Assembly: GCF_002220365.1 (NCBI RefSeq)
Contig: NZ_MTHB01000109.1
Location: forward strand, 179,161-243,160
Reading direction: 5' to 3'
From: Caballeronia sordidicola
Lineage (GTDB): Bacteria; Pseudomonadota; Gammaproteobacteria; Burkholderiales; Burkholderiaceae
Length of the DNA: 64,000 bases
Positions 36,851 to 47,094 of the stretch are shown here, in pieces. Both the position numbers and the translations under genes were made by a program. Below the pieces are notes generated by a model. The model searched no databases, was not told the DNA's origin, and saw nothing but the letters and a program-made list of their open reading frames with translations. Position 1 is the stretch's first letter, and every line of letters starts with the position of its first letter.

Positions 36851-37619
36851 CGAACAGGCCGCCGTCCACCAAAAGCGACGCACCGGTCACATAGCGTGCC
36901 CGATCCGATGCGAGGAACGTCACGCACTGCGCGACGTCGTCGGGCTCGCCCAGGCGTCCAAGCGGAATGCGTTTTTCAAAATACGCGCGCTTCTCGGTAT
37001 CGGCGAGATCTTCAGCGTTCAGGTCCGTCGCAATGGTGCCGGGCATCACCGAGTTGCAGCGGATGCCATAAGGCCCAAGCGCGACCGCACACGACTGCAT
37101 CAACGAATGAACGCCCGCCTTGGTCGGCGTGTAATGCGTCTGCATGCCGCCGCCAACGAGCGCGCTGATCGAACTCGTCGCGACGATGGCACCCCCTGTT
37201 CCTTGCAGTTTCATCTGGTTTGCAACGGCCTGCGTCACATAAAACGCACCGTTCAGGTTGACGCCGACGGTCGCTTCATACACCGACGCCGGCATATCGA
37301 GGAACGAGTGGAAAGGACAGATACCGGCGTTGCTAGCGAGGACATCAACGTGACCGAACGCGTCGACGGCCTGCTTTACCAGTTCTAGCCCTGTCTCACG
37401 CTGCGCGACGTTTCCTTCGACAGCGATCACTCGCCGGCCGAGTGTCTCTATCTCGCCGACCACCTCTTGCACGGCCGACAGCCTTCCATACGAGCGGTCG
37501 TTATCGCCCCAATAGTTCAGTACGACGTCCGCGCCTTCCTTCGCGCACGCCACGGCAATCGCGCGGCCAATGCCTCGCGATCCGCCTGTGACAATCACCA
37601 CTTTGTTGTCGAGCAGCAC
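36837..37619 (-). CDS. L-rhamnose 1-dehydrogenase (SDR family)
   Basis: 260 residues of the classical SDR family: cofactor motif VTGGSRGIGRAIA, NAGIC, Ser in ATSSISALVGGGM, catalytic YTPTKAG and the ending VTGASLLVDGGLFVNLQ. The stretches LNYWGDNDRSYGR and ICPFHSFLDMP are characteristic of the NAD(P)-dependent L-rhamnose 1-dehydrogenase known from Azotobacter and relatives. It oxidises L-rhamnose to L-rhamnono-lactone. The start is GTG 37619 with GAGG upstream; it follows the dehydratase gene by 23 bases and is last in its operon. Confidence 0.9.
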   Translation of the reverse strand: MLLDNKVVIVTGGSRGIGRAIAVACAKEGADVVLNYWGDNDRSYGRLSAVQEVVGEIETLGRRVIAVEGNVAQRETGLELVKQAVDAFGHVDVLASNAGICPFHSFLDMPASVYEATVGVNLNGAFYVTQAVANQMKLQGTGGAIVATSSISALVGGGMQTHYTPTKAGVHSLMQSCAVALGPYGIRCNSVMPGTIATDLNAEDLADTEKRAYFEKRIPLGRLGEPDDVAQCVTFLASDRARYVTGASLLVDGGLFVNLQ

Positions 37620-37642
37620 GGTAACCTCAGCGTTTCAGTGTC

Positions 37643-38821
37643 TCAATGTGAATAAGGACGCACAAGGGTGCATTCGGGATTGAGCCGTACGCCAAAACCC
37701 GGCGTCTCGGGCACCTTCATCCGGCCATTCACGGGCACGGGTTCATCGAGCAGCAGCGGGTTGAACATGGGTACGACTTCGTCGGCTTTCGGCGCCATCA
37801 TCAGGAACTCCGCGAACGGCGAATTGTGCCGCGTCACCACGAAGTGATAGCTATAGACCGAGGAACCGTGCGGCACGACCAGCACGTTATGGGCATCAGC
37901 GAGCGCGGAGATCTTGATCAGTTCCGTGATGCCGCCACACCAACCCACATCAGGCTGAACCAGATCGGCGCAGCCCATTTCAAACAGCATGCGAAAACCC
38001 CAGCGCGTGGCTTCATGTTCACCGGTCGTCACCATCATGCCGCGCGGCACCGAGCGCCGCAGTTCGGCGTAACCCCAATAGTCATCCGGCGGCAGCGCTT
38101 CTTCGAGCCACTTCAGACCGTATTCCTTCGCCGCGTGCGCAAGCCGCGTTGCGTAGTTCAGGTCAAGGCTCATCCAGCAGTCGAACATCAGCCAGAAATC
38201 ATCGCCTACTTTCGCACGCATATCGGCAAGCTTCGCAATGTTCTTCGCGAGCCCTTCCTCCCCTTCCGCGGGTCCGTGCTGCAACGGCATCTTGCCGCCG
38301 ATAAAACCCATCTCCTTCGCCAGGTCTGGACGTGCGCCGGTTGCATAGAACTGCAGTTCGTCGCGTACAGGTCCGCCTAAAAGATGAAACACCGGCTCCT
38401 TGCGAACCTTCGCGAGCAGATCCCACAATGCAAGATCAACGCCCGAGATCGCATTCAGCACAATGCCTTTGCGCCCGTAGTAGAGCGTGGCGAAATACAT
38501 CTGGTCCCACATCTTTTCGATGTCGGTTACCCGTTGCCCTTCGAGAAACCGCGCCAGATGTTTCTCCACGATAAACGCGCCGATCTCGCCGCCGGTGGTG
38601 ACCGCGAAGCCGACTGTGCCATCGCTCGCTTCAATCTCGACAACCAGCGACCCGAGCACGTTGATGCCGAACGACTGGCGGCTTTGCCGATACTCGGGGT
38701 AACGCCCCATTGGCGTGGAGATATGATCGTCGATCCAGTGATCGGCGCCCTGGTCGTGATAATCGGCGCCACCGCCGCGGACGGTGAACGCGCGAACGTG
38801 GCGGATGGTAGGCATGGACAT
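37643..38821 (-). CDS. rhmD: L-rhamnonate dehydratase
   Basis: 392 residues of the mandelate-racemase/enolase superfamily in the RhmD subgroup. The N-terminal capping domain has [18 protein letters not shown], and the barrel carries metal-ligand segments [27 protein letters not shown] and [25 protein letters not shown] follows, then the general-base His in [11 protein letters not shown]. It dehydrates L-rhamnonate to 2-keto-3-deoxy-L-rhamnonate. It lies between the MFS carrier (27 bases upstream) and the dehydrogenase (23 bases downstream). Confidence 0.95.
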   Translation of the reverse strand: MSMPTIRHVRAFTVRGGGADYHDQGADHWIDDHISTPMGRYPEYRQSRQSFGINVLGSLVVEIEASDGTVGFAVTTGGEIGAFIVEKHLARFLEGQRVTDIEKMWDQMYFATLYYGRKGIVLNAISGVDLALWDLLAKVRKEPVFHLLGGPVRDELQFYATGARPDLAKEMGFIGGKMPLQHGPAEGEEGLAKNIAKLADMRAKVGDDFWLMFDCWMSLDLNYATRLAHAAKEYGLKWLEEALPPDDYWGYAELRRSVPRGMMVTTGEHEATRWGFRMLFEMGCADLVQPDVGWCGGITELIKISALADAHNVLVVPHGSSVYSYHFVVTRHNSPFAEFLMMAPKADEVVPMFNPLLLDEPVPVNGRMKVPETPGFGVRLNPECTLVRPYSH

Positions 38822-38848
38822 GATCGGACTCCGTTAAGGTTCTAATGT

Positions 38849-40180
38849 TCAGGACGCTTTGGCACGCTTGTCGTGGGGCTTGTCATACGGAAACACCGAC
38901 GCATGAGCAGGCCGCACGAACACGATGATTGCCAACGCTGCAAGCACGGCGACAAATCCGAGCAACACGAGGCCGGCGCTCGTCGATACATAGACGCGTT
39001 CCGCGGCCGTGCGCACCATCGGCGCGACGAAGCCGCCGAGGCTGCCGAGCGAATTGATCAGCGCGATGGCTCCGGCCGCAGCGGCGCCCGTCAGGTAATG
39101 CGTGGGAAAGGTCCAGAACAGCGGTTGTGCTGCGATCAGGCCGCTCGCGGCGAAACACAACGCGATCAGCGAAATCACGGGTTGACCCGCCAGTCCTGAT
39201 ATCGCGATACCCGCACCGGCCACGACCAGCATCAGCACGGCGAGCCATCGATGCTGGCCATGACGATCCGCATACCGCGGTACCACCCACGTAACCAGCA
39301 CCGCGCACAACCAGGGGATGGCCGTGACAAAACCGACCTTCGCACCCACGTTCGCGCCAAGCAATGCGGCCACTTGTTGCGGCAGATAAAAGATCACGCC
39401 GTACACGGACATCTGAATAAGGAAATACACCCCCGACAGGATCAGCACCCGCGGATCAATCAATGCGGCAAGCACGCCGCGCGGCCCATGCGCGGACGCT
39501 GCCTGTGCATCCTGCGAGAGCCGCGCAAGCAGCAGTTCACGTTGGGTGGCACTTAACCAGCGGGCCTTGGATGGATCGTTGTCGAGATACCAGAATGCCC
39601 ATACGCCAACGATGGAGGCAAGAACGCCTTCCACCAGGAAGAGCCACTGCCAGCCTGCAAAACCAAGCGCGCCATGCAAGTCGAGCAACGCGCCGGACAA
39701 CGGGCTGCCGAAGATGAAAGCGAGCGGCGCGCCGAAATAAAACACGCCTAGCGCCCTCGCTCGCGCTGATTGAGGAAACCAGCGCGTGAGGTAATACACA
39801 ATACCTGGGAAAAAACCTGCCTCAGCCACACCGAGCGAGAAACGCAGGACATAGAACGTGGTCGCCGTATGCGCGAACGCCATGGCGGCGGAAACAACTC
39901 CCCATGTCACCATGATCCGGCACATCCAGAGTTTTGCCCCCACGCGATGCAGCAGCAAGTTGCTCGGGACTTCAAAGAGCGCATAGCCGACGAAAAACAC
40001 GCCCGCCCCGAACGCAAAGGCCGCATTCGAAAGGCCCGTATCGTGCTGCAGCGCTTTCTGCGCGAAGCCGATATTTGCCCGATCGAGAAACGCCAGCATG
40101 TACATCAGCAGCAGGAACGGCAGCAGGCGACGCATCACACGGGCGACGACGGCGTCCTCCGCAGTAGCGGTATCGCTCAT
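38849..40180 (-). CDS. MFS transporter, anion:cation symporter family, probable L-rhamnonate carrier
   Basis: 443 residues and about 12 helices. The ACS-family features are present: LLMYMLAFLDRANIGFA in helix 1, FEVPSNLLLHRVGAKLW and GVAEAGFFPGIVYYLTRWFP. ACS members take up sugar acids such as galactarate, tartrate or rhamnonate. Placement directly before the rhamnonate dehydratase gene, like rhmT in E. coli, suggests uptake of L-rhamnonate, giving the cell entry to the pathway without the ABC importer. Confidence 0.88.
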   Translation of the reverse strand: MSDTATAEDAVVARVMRRLLPFLLLMYMLAFLDRANIGFAQKALQHDTGLSNAAFAFGAGVFFVGYALFEVPSNLLLHRVGAKLWMCRIMVTWGVVSAAMAFAHTATTFYVLRFSLGVAEAGFFPGIVYYLTRWFPQSARARALGVFYFGAPLAFIFGSPLSGALLDLHGALGFAGWQWLFLVEGVLASIVGVWAFWYLDNDPSKARWLSATQRELLLARLSQDAQAASAHGPRGVLAALIDPRVLILSGVYFLIQMSVYGVIFYLPQQVAALLGANVGAKVGFVTAIPWLCAVLVTWVVPRYADRHGQHRWLAVLMLVVAGAGIAISGLAGQPVISLIALCFAASGLIAAQPLFWTFPTHYLTGAAAAGAIALINSLGSLGGFVAPMVRTAAERVYVSTSAGLVLLGFVAVLAALAIIVFVRPAHASVFPYDKPHDKRAKAS

Positions 40181-40238
40181 GCGTGTCTCCAGATATTTTT
40201 ATTTGGCGGGCGCGCCTCTTGGAACACCCAGAGCGGCT

Positions 40239-40991
40239 TCAGTAGGTCGCGCGGCCACCGGACAGATCGAACACCGACGCCGTGCTGAAAGCGCAGTCTT
40301 CCGAGCTGAGCCATAGGATGAGCGACGCCGCTTCCTCCGGCAACAGGAAGCGGTTCATTGGAATCTTGGAGAGCATGTAGTCGATATGCTGCTGCGCCAT
40401 GGAATCGAAAATCTCGGTTTTCGCTGCAGCCGGCGTCACCGCGTTCACCAGGATGCCACGCGTGGCGAGTTCCTTGCCGAGCGACTTCGTGAGCCCGATC
40501 AGGCCCGCTTTCGAGGCGCTATAGTGCGAGGCATTCGGATTGCCTTCCTTGCCTGCGACCGAAGCAATATTCACGATCCGGCCGTAGCCTTCCTTCAACA
40601 TGTGCGGCACGACGGCGCGGCACGTGAGATACGGGCCAATCAGGTTCACGTCGATCACACGGCGCCATACGTCCGGCGCCAGTTCCCAGGTCGTGCCGTT
40701 GCCGCCGGTGATGCCCGCGCAGTTGATCAACACATCAATCTTTCGATGCGCTTCCAGCGTCTTTTGCGTTGCTTGCTCGACCGACGCCTCTTCCGTCAAC
40801 TCGACCACGGCGACGCTGACCTTGCCGGCCTTTGCGAGTTCGCCGCGGGCTCGCTCAAGGCGTTCGGCGTCGATGTCCCACAGAGCGACTTCAGCGCCGG
40901 AGGCGAGCGCGCGTTGCGCCACTGCATAGCCAATACCGCGTGCGCCACCGGTGATCACCACGGTCCGTCCAGCCAGGTCGATCTGGTTCAT
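40239..40991 (-). CDS. SDR dehydrogenase, probable 2-keto-3-deoxy-L-rhamnonate 4-dehydrogenase
   Basis: 250 residues, classical SDR: TGGARGIGYAVAQ, NCAGITGG, IVNIASVAGKEGN, YSASKAGLIGLTK and a C-terminal FDLSGGRATY. In the non-phosphorylating diketo route, KDR is oxidised at C4 by an SDR enzyme (LRA5 in Sphingomonas) before hydrolysis to pyruvate and lactate. As first gene of the operon with the MFS carrier, dehydratase and rhamnose dehydrogenase, this protein fits that role. Another SDR activity remains possible. The promoter region at 40992-41133 contains the motif shared with the rhaM promoter. Confidence 0.75.
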   Translation of the reverse strand: MNQIDLAGRTVVITGGARGIGYAVAQRALASGAEVALWDIDAERLERARGELAKAGKVSVAVVELTEEASVEQATQKTLEAHRKIDVLINCAGITGGNGTTWELAPDVWRRVIDVNLIGPYLTCRAVVPHMLKEGYGRIVNIASVAGKEGNPNASHYSASKAGLIGLTKSLGKELATRGILVNAVTPAAAKTEIFDSMAQQHIDYMLSKIPMNRFLLPEEAASLILWLSSEDCAFSTASVFDLSGGRATY

Positions 40992-41043
40992 CGTGTCTCC
41001 TTATATGAGTATTTTGCTATTGCATGAACTATACGGGCCGTGC

Positions 41044-41067
41044 CATAGCATAACAATCCGACTATGC
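41044..41067. promoter_or_regulatory. Inverted repeat upstream of the second rhamnose operon
   Basis: GCATA (41048-41052) and TATGC (41063-41067) are perfect arms around ten bases that include ACAATCCGA; CATAG (41044-41048)/CTATG (41062-41066) form a second overlapping pair. The site is about 55 bases upstream of the first SDR gene. The shared core with 35834-35842 suggests the same LysR-type protein acts at both operons. Confidence 0.55.
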
Positions 41068-41133
41068 GATGGTGCGATAGCGAAAGCGAATCGCTTAAGG
41101 GCGCAGCGCTTGCGTCCGATACGCGCTCGAACA

Positions 41134-42069
41134 TCAGGGTTGAATCGTCCATCCCTTGTAACTGGAGACATTTGCCTTCGTCACGAGCGTTGAAGGCACG
41201 AGCTGGACGCTGCTCTTCGGCCTTTTTCCGTTCATGATGTCATAGCCGACTTTGACGGCTTGCTGCCCGATAGCAAATGGATTCTGACTAGCGGAAGCTT
41301 CGATAGACGAATTGCCGCTCCTGAGCGCGGCATCGACTTCAGGCGATCCATCGACCGATGTGATAAACAGGCCGCGACGGCCGAACTGCTTGATCGCAAG
41401 GTCCGATCCAACGGCCTGTGGATCGTTGATGGCAAACATCGCGTCGATCTTGCTGAAGCGCGTTAAAAGGCCTTGCATGACCGCCAACCCGCCTTCACGG
41501 GATGCCTTGCCGTTCTGGTCGTCCGATAGGATCTTGATGTCGGGATGCTTGGCGAACACCGATTTGCAACCGTTCACACGATCCGTCACACCGGAAAGTT
41601 GTGGGCCGTTCTGAATGATTACGTTGCCTTTTTCATGGAGTTTGTCGGCAATATATGCGCAAGCGATTTCCCCCGCCTGGACGTTGTCGGTCTGGACTGT
41701 TGCATCGACCTGATCGGCGCGGGCATCCACCGCAATCACAATGACACCGGCCGCCTGCGCTTTCTTGACCGCCGCGCCAATGACCTGAGGGTCGACAGCA
41801 TTGATCAGAATGAGATCCGTGCCGGCCGCGATAAAGTTGTCGATCTGATTCACCTGTTTCGCGAAATCGTAATCCGCTGAAACCGCTATAACCTTGACGG
41901 TAGGGTTGATGGATTTTGCTTCCTTCTCTACGCCTTGAGTCAGCGCAACAAAATAAGGATTACCAAGCGATCCAAGCGTGACACCAATCGATTTCAGATC
42001 GCGCGCTCCTGCGACACTTGTAAACAGCGCCAGAGCAAGAACAACCAGTGACTTTTGCTTAAGCATCAT
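41134..42069 (-). CDS. CUT2-type sugar ABC transporter substrate-binding protein
   Basis: 311 residues with a Sec signal peptide (about residues 1-22, ending SVAGA) and an RbsB-like periplasmic fold: KSIGVTLGSLGNPYFVALTQG, FIAAGTDLILINAVDP, VIVIAVDARADQVDATVQTDN and AIKQFGRRGLFITSVDGSPE. The ligand is probably a monosaccharide or polyol. It is the last gene of an operon read GMC oxidoreductase, ATPase, permease, binding protein, 44 bases after the permease. Confidence 0.92.
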   Translation of the reverse strand: MMLKQKSLVVLALALFTSVAGARDLKSIGVTLGSLGNPYFVALTQGVEKEAKSINPTVKVIAVSADYDFAKQVNQIDNFIAAGTDLILINAVDPQVIGAAVKKAQAAGVIVIAVDARADQVDATVQTDNVQAGEIACAYIADKLHEKGNVIIQNGPQLSGVTDRVNGCKSVFAKHPDIKILSDDQNGKASREGGLAVMQGLLTRFSKIDAMFAINDPQAVGSDLAIKQFGRRGLFITSVDGSPEVDAALRSGNSSIEASASQNPFAIGQQAVKVGYDIMNGKRPKSSVQLVPSTLVTKANVSSYKGWTIQP

Positions 42070-42113
42070 ACGTTTCCTCTATTGCGTGATTTTGGCAAAA
42101 TTGATGCCGCGGA

Positions 42114-43127
42114 TCAGGTACGCGCGTTTTCCCTCAGACGGTAGCGGTCCAATGTCACGGCACCGATGATCACCAGCCCTTTGATGATGTATTGCCAGAT
42201 GTCGGACACGCCGATCAGGATCAGGCCGTTCGAAAGGACTGCAATGATCAGCGCCCCCACAAGCGTGCCCCAGATCGAACCGACGCCGCCAACAAAACTT
42301 GTTCCGCCAAGAATGACCGCGGTGATCGCATCCAGTTCGTAGGATTGACCTAGCTGCAACCCGTTTGCGGCATAGAGACGAGCGGCGGACATTGCGCCGC
42401 CCAGACCGGCGAGCAGACCCGAAACGGCATAGACGAAAAGCAGCACGGCCCACGGCCGGATCCCGGAGAGCCTCGCCGCATCAGCATTGCCGCCCACCGC
42501 GTAAATATGAATGCCAAGCACCGTTCGCTTCAGGATGAACCAGCTCACGAGAACAACCGCGAGCGCGATGATCGCAAGATAGGGGACGGAAAAAACGCCC
42601 GGTATGATGGTCAGGGAACCGTTGCCCAAAAACGCGAAGGGCAGCTCTGCGTTGAAGACTGTTGCGTCACCGCCGACGAGCCGCGCGATACCGCGTACGG
42701 CCGTCAGCGACCCGAGCGTCACAATAAAGGGGGGAAGGCCGAAGAATGCAATGAGCGCGCCGTTGCAAAGACCAAGAACCAGGCCCGCTGCAAGCGCAGC
42801 GGGAATGGCCATGGGTCCCGCATGCAGAGAAACGATGAGCGCGACCATCGCGGCGGCGGAGAGGATGGACCCTACGGAAAGATCAATGCCGCCTGTGATA
42901 ATGACAAATGTCATTCCTGCTGCGAGAACGACATTGATCGCCGCCTGCTGCGCGACAATCCCCATATTCTGGCTCGTGAGAAAGCTGCCTTCTCCCGTCA
43001 CGTAGAGTGTCACGACCTGCATGAGCACGCCGAGAATGACCAGAATAGGCAGCATTCCAAACCCACGCAGACTCAACCTCGCACACGCTGCTTTTATGAC
43101 GCCGTTACTTTCGATTGCACGGTTCAT
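42114..43127 (-). CDS. CUT2-type sugar ABC transporter permease
   Basis: 337 residues, BPD_transp_2 family: INVVLAAGMTFVIITGGIDLSVG and the coupling segment VILGGTSFVGGVGSIWGTLVG. ATG 43127 (MNRAIESN) follows GGAGG by eight bases and shares one base with the ATPase stop (TGATG), so the two are coupled. Closest in pattern to RbsC-type ribose permeases. It acts in the inner membrane with the neighbouring ATPase and binding protein. Confidence 0.92.
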   Translation of the reverse strand: MNRAIESNGVIKAACARLSLRGFGMLPILVILGVLMQVVTLYVTGEGSFLTSQNMGIVAQQAAINVVLAAGMTFVIITGGIDLSVGSILSAAAMVALIVSLHAGPMAIPAALAAGLVLGLCNGALIAFFGLPPFIVTLGSLTAVRGIARLVGGDATVFNAELPFAFLGNGSLTIIPGVFSVPYLAIIALAVVLVSWFILKRTVLGIHIYAVGGNADAARLSGIRPWAVLLFVYAVSGLLAGLGGAMSAARLYAANGLQLGQSYELDAITAVILGGTSFVGGVGSIWGTLVGALIIAVLSNGLILIGVSDIWQYIIKGLVIIGAVTLDRYRLRENART

Positions 43128-44785
43128 CAGTTCGACCTCCCCTGTTGTGGCATGCATCCCGCGCCTGTTGCGAGCGCAATGATGTTTTCCTCGGTGATCG
43201 CGCGGTTGCCGCGCCCGAGCGACCCCGCAATCTCGCCCTCGCGCATCACGATTACGCGGTCTGCCATTCCGATTACCTCAGTCAGCTCGGATGAAATGAC
43301 GAGGACTGCGACTCCCGCTTTGGCAAGGTCGTCCACGATCCGATAGATCTCCGACTTGGCGCCGATGTCGACGCCGCGCGTGGGCTCGTCCAGAATCAGG
43401 ATCTTTGGTCGGGTCTCCAGAAGGCGTGACAGCAGCACTTTCTGCTGGTTGCCACCCGAGAGCGTTCCAACTGGGGTCCGCGCGCTCTTGACACGTATGA
43501 GCAAGGAATCGATGGCTTGGGCCGCACGCTGCCGCGCCCTCTTCCGGTTGAGGATCCATCCGCCGTATGCGTCACGGCCGCAGATCCCGAGATTGATGTT
43601 CTCGGAAACCGTCATGTCGAGAAACAGGCCAAGACCCTTTCGATCTTCGGTGAGGTAGGCAATGCCTGCATCCTGCGACTGCCGCGGCGTCCTGAAATCG
43701 ACCCTGCGTCCTGCTACGAGCATCTCCCCCGACGATCTCGTGCGTGCGCCGCAGATCAAATAAGCGAGTTCGGTTCTTCCCGCGCCCATCAGTCCCGCAA
43801 GTCCGAGCACTTCGCCGCGATGAAGCGCAAAAGAGCAACCGCGCACCCGGATACCGTCGCTTATATGGCGTACTTCGAGCGCGGGCACAGGGTCGCGGGC
43901 CGGCTTGTGTTCTTTCTTGTAAAGGGACGACAGGTCACGCCCAACCATCATCCGCACAATCGCTGCGGGTGTCGCATCCTTGCGCGCGAGCGTGCCGACG
44001 TACTGACCATCACGCAGCACGGAAACGTGGTCGGCAAGTTCGTACACTTCTGCCATGCGATGCGAGATGTAGATGATCGCAACTCCGTCGTCGCGCAGTT
44101 GCCTCATCAGGTCGAACAACCGGTCGGCCTCCCGCGATGACAGCGTGGTCGTGGGCTCATCCATGATGATTATCTTCGAGCGCGCGTGTAGGGCTCGGCC
44201 GATCTCGACCAGTTGGCGTTGCGCAAGAGAGAGCTCAGCAACCGTGGTATCGGGATAGAAGTCGGCGCCAATCCGCGCCAACACGTCCCTGCATTGATCC
44301 GCCATGCACTTCTTCAGAACGACACCGCCATGCGATGCTTCACGTCCAAGGTAGATGTTCGCCGCTACCGTCAGGTTGGGTGCGAGCGCCAACTCCTGGT
44401 AGATGATGGATATGCCATGTTTTCTCGCGGATAGGGGCCCGTCGATAGACACCAGTTGACCGTCAATGCGTATCTCGCCACCGGGATCGGCCGTGTACGC
44501 GCCTGCCAGGATCTTCATCAAGGTCGACTTGCCCGCGCCGTTCTCGCCCATGACTGCGTGAACTTCCCCGGCGTAGACAGTGAGTTCGACGTCTTTCAAC
44601 GTTTTTACCGAACCGAAGGTCTTCGATATATTCGACATCTCGAGAACCATCCGACCGCTTCGTGTCTGCGTGTCGCCGGATCTGCAGCGAGGATCGACAT
44701 CGGTGACGCCTGTTGACCTCTCGGAATCCTGAACGTGCATCAGACCGGGCATGCACGCGAGGGGGGAGTCTTTAGACAAATTCAT
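43127..44785 (-). CDS. CUT2-type sugar ABC transporter ATP-binding protein
   Basis: 552 residues with two ABC domains: Walker [10 protein letters not shown], Walker [12 protein letters not shown]; second domain [24 protein letters not shown] and [14 protein letters not shown]. About 45 residues precede the first domain, longer than usual for RbsA/XylG (typically near 500 residues), with no recognised motif. ATG 44785 has AAGGA seven bases upstream and overlaps the GMC stop codon by four bases (ATGA). This ties transport to the oxidoreductase at the level of translation. Confidence 0.92.
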   Translation of the reverse strand: MNLSKDSPLACMPGLMHVQDSERSTGVTDVDPRCRSGDTQTRSGRMVLEMSNISKTFGSVKTLKDVELTVYAGEVHAVMGENGAGKSTLMKILAGAYTADPGGEIRIDGQLVSIDGPLSARKHGISIIYQELALAPNLTVAANIYLGREASHGGVVLKKCMADQCRDVLARIGADFYPDTTVAELSLAQRQLVEIGRALHARSKIIIMDEPTTTLSSREADRLFDLMRQLRDDGVAIIYISHRMAEVYELADHVSVLRDGQYVGTLARKDATPAAIVRMMVGRDLSSLYKKEHKPARDPVPALEVRHISDGIRVRGCSFALHRGEVLGLAGLMGAGRTELAYLICGARTRSSGEMLVAGRRVDFRTPRQSQDAGIAYLTEDRKGLGLFLDMTVSENINLGICGRDAYGGWILNRKRARQRAAQAIDSLLIRVKSARTPVGTLSGGNQQKVLLSRLLETRPKILILDEPTRGVDIGAKSEIYRIVDDLAKAGVAVLVISSELTEVIGMADRVIVMREGEIAGSLGRGNRAITEENIIALATGAGCMPQQGRSN

Positions 44786-46392
44786 TTGCAATCCTTCGTA
44801 TTGATCAGCCACTGAGAGGCGCGATGTGCAATCGCCATAGCGGGGGCATTGGTGTTGCCACTGACGATGGCAGGCATCACCGAGCAGTCGAAGACCCGCA
44901 AACCCTCTACACCGCGTACGCGCAACTTTGAGTCGACTACGGCCAGCGGATCGTTCTCGTGACCCATGCGTGCCGTTCCCACGGGGTGATAGTTGGTCTT
45001 GACCGTTTGCTTGCAGTGGTCGTGGAGTGATGAATCCAGGGTCGCCGTGGGCCCGGGAAGAATCTCGCGGGCAATTTTTTCGCGCATGGGCGAGTATTCA
45101 AGAATTTCACGCGCGTAGCGCAGACCTGCGACCATCAACCTGACGTCTTCGGGATCACGCAGAAAGCCGCCGTCAATCAACGGCGGTGCTGATGGATCTG
45201 CTGACGCGAGACGGACGGTTCCACGGGAGCGGGGTCGCAGCAGGCATACGGTCAACGTCACGCCGTCACAGGGTTTGATGGCGGTGACGTCCCGGTCGAG
45301 ATACACGGTCGGAACGCAGTAAATTTGCAGGGATGCGTCATCTGTCGCGGAATCGGGATTGGTGAAGACACATGCTTCCACACCAATTGTTGAAACCGGG
45401 CCGGACTTGAACATCAGATACTGGAAGCCATTGCGGATCATGTTCCAGCCGCGATCCTGGCCAAAATAACCGTGGCGCCCATTACTGGCTGCGACGACCG
45501 GCACTTCGCAATGGTCCTGAAGATTTCGCCCGACGCCGGGAAGGTCCGCGACGGTTTTGATGCCATGCGCCGCCAGGGTATCCGCCTCGCCTATGCCTGA
45601 CAGCATCAGGAGCTTTGGCGTGATGTAGGTTCCCGCGGTGAGGATAACCCCGGCGTCTGCGAAGGCAGTTCTGCTTTCCCCCTTGTATGTATATTCCACC
45701 CCGACCGCCCGGCCGTTTTCGATACATACGCGAGATACCGTAGCGCCTGTCAGCAAGGTGAGACGCACGTCCGCCAAAACTTGTTTCAAGTAGGCGTCGA
45801 CTGCGCTGCATCGCCGTCTGTTCGAGCCAATCGTACTCTGCATGAAGCCAACGCCGCGCTGGCGACCGCTATTGAAGTCCGGATTAAAAACCTCCCCCAT
45901 TCCCTGCAGAGCACTGACGAAAGCATTGGTCATGGGAGCAAGATGATAGGGCGATGAAACCTGCAGTGGACCATCAATCCCATGCGCCGCGTCATTCAGA
46001 TGATCGTTGCCCTCCATTGCTTTGAAATGAGGGAGGATATCTGCATACCCCCATCCCTCTACACCGTAGCTGGACACCCACCGGTCATAGTCGGCGGGTT
46101 GGCCGCGCATATAAACCATCGCGTTGACACTGGACCCTCCGCCCAACACTCTTGCTTGCGCAACGGTGATCTCGCGATTATCAATCTGCCTTTGCGGCTC
46201 CATTTGGTGCAAAGTGAGATAAGTGTCCCGGCTCAAATATTTCATGTACCCCGCGGGCATACTCATAATCGCACTTGTTTTCCTACCTCCCGCCTCGAGC
46301 AACAGGACTCGCGCACCCAACTCCCTTACCAGCCGTGTTGCAGTGACGCAGCCTGAAGAGCCACCACCAACGATAATATAATCGTAGTTCAC
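44782..46392 (-). CDS. GMC-family FAD oxidoreductase (choline dehydrogenase-like)
   Basis: 536 residues, full-length GMC flavoenzyme. The FAD motif [17 protein letters not shown] is at residues 5-21, the first GMC signature is [19 protein letters not shown], and the second is [19 protein letters not shown]. The catalytic pair lies in [11 protein letters not shown] (His) and [14 protein letters not shown] (Asn/His region). No signal peptide. It oxidises an alcohol or polyol group. Being first in an operon with a CUT2 importer, and translationally coupled to its ATPase, it probably acts on the imported compound, perhaps a sugar alcohol or inositol-like molecule (inference). Confidence 0.9.
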   Translation of the reverse strand: MNYDYIIVGGGSSGCVTATRLVRELGARVLLLEAGGRKTSAIMSMPAGYMKYLSRDTYLTLHQMEPQRQIDNREITVAQARVLGGGSSVNAMVYMRGQPADYDRWVSSYGVEGWGYADILPHFKAMEGNDHLNDAAHGIDGPLQVSSPYHLAPMTNAFVSALQGMGEVFNPDFNSGRQRGVGFMQSTIGSNRRRCSAVDAYLKQVLADVRLTLLTGATVSRVCIENGRAVGVEYTYKGESRTAFADAGVILTAGTYITPKLLMLSGIGEADTLAAHGIKTVADLPGVGRNLQDHCEVPVVAASNGRHGYFGQDRGWNMIRNGFQYLMFKSGPVSTIGVEACVFTNPDSATDDASLQIYCVPTVYLDRDVTAIKPCDGVTLTVCLLRPRSRGTVRLASADPSAPPLIDGGFLRDPEDVRLMVAGLRYAREILEYSPMREKIAREILPGPTATLDSSLHDHCKQTVKTNYHPVGTARMGHENDPLAVVDSKLRVRGVEGLRVFDCSVMPAIVSGNTNAPAMAIAHRASQWLINTKDCK

Positions 46393-47094
46393 TTAGTTAG
46401 GACTCTATATAAATAGTCTGGTTCGATACATTCAAACAAACTGGTACGGGATATGGGTGGGATGGCGATCCGCGTGCGCAACCGCATGGCTGCGGTCAAG
46501 CACGCATTGCCTGAGTTACTGATACAGGGTCCTCTCTACCTTCGTATTCGGCCCTTGCAACAGGCCCGCTTTGGTTTGCCTGATCGAGTTACAAATCTAC
46601 CGGTCAGGATAAATCTCGGTCAACCTATCTGTAGGCATCCTTATATATGAGATCAAGGGGTGCACTTTTGTAAATAATTGTCGACGAAACGCTGCACTTA
46701 ATTGCTGAAGGCGGTGCCCGCTTAGCGAAACCCAGGTCTAGGCAAGGGTAAAACATATGCGATCTAACGGTATCTATGCACCTGCGCGAACAACGCGAAT
46801 GGTCTATTTTCTATAAATATGTAGGATGCCTTATTTTTATAGCACGGCGCAGCGGCATGCATGCGCCATCGGCCCCATATTCCTGCTTGCTCGAGAAGGA
46901 GCCGTGGGTTGCAGCTCGTCAAACCATCGATCGGTCCGTGCCTCTGCGCCGGTTGCCCGATGCCGAACGCGTCGCAGCGACATTCAGTTCGGCTGGCCAG
47001 ATCGATCTGATTCATCGGGCCGCTTTGTGTCTACGAGGAATTATTGTTTTATGCACATACTGATTTACAAATAGACGTTCTTTATGGGCTCTTC
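46393..47094. other. AT-richer gene-poor stretch upstream of the GMC operon
   Basis: No intact gene. It must contain the promoter of the GMC/ABC operon near its left end, and it holds a possible SDR relic at 46944-47015. Composition is well below the GC of the flanking genes, and short frames here have no ribosome site or motif. Confidence 0.4.
46944..47015 (-). pseudogene. Possible 5' relic of an SDR gene
   Basis: The minus strand from 47015 reads MNQIDLASRT, then a scrambled stretch, then FGIG and AQR. This mirrors the start of the intact SDR at 40991 (MNQIDLAGRTVVITGGARGIG). Both are preceded by a GTGTCT/AGACAC-like block. After about 30 bases the match is weak, so this is a decayed fragment at best. 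Confidence 0.4.
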
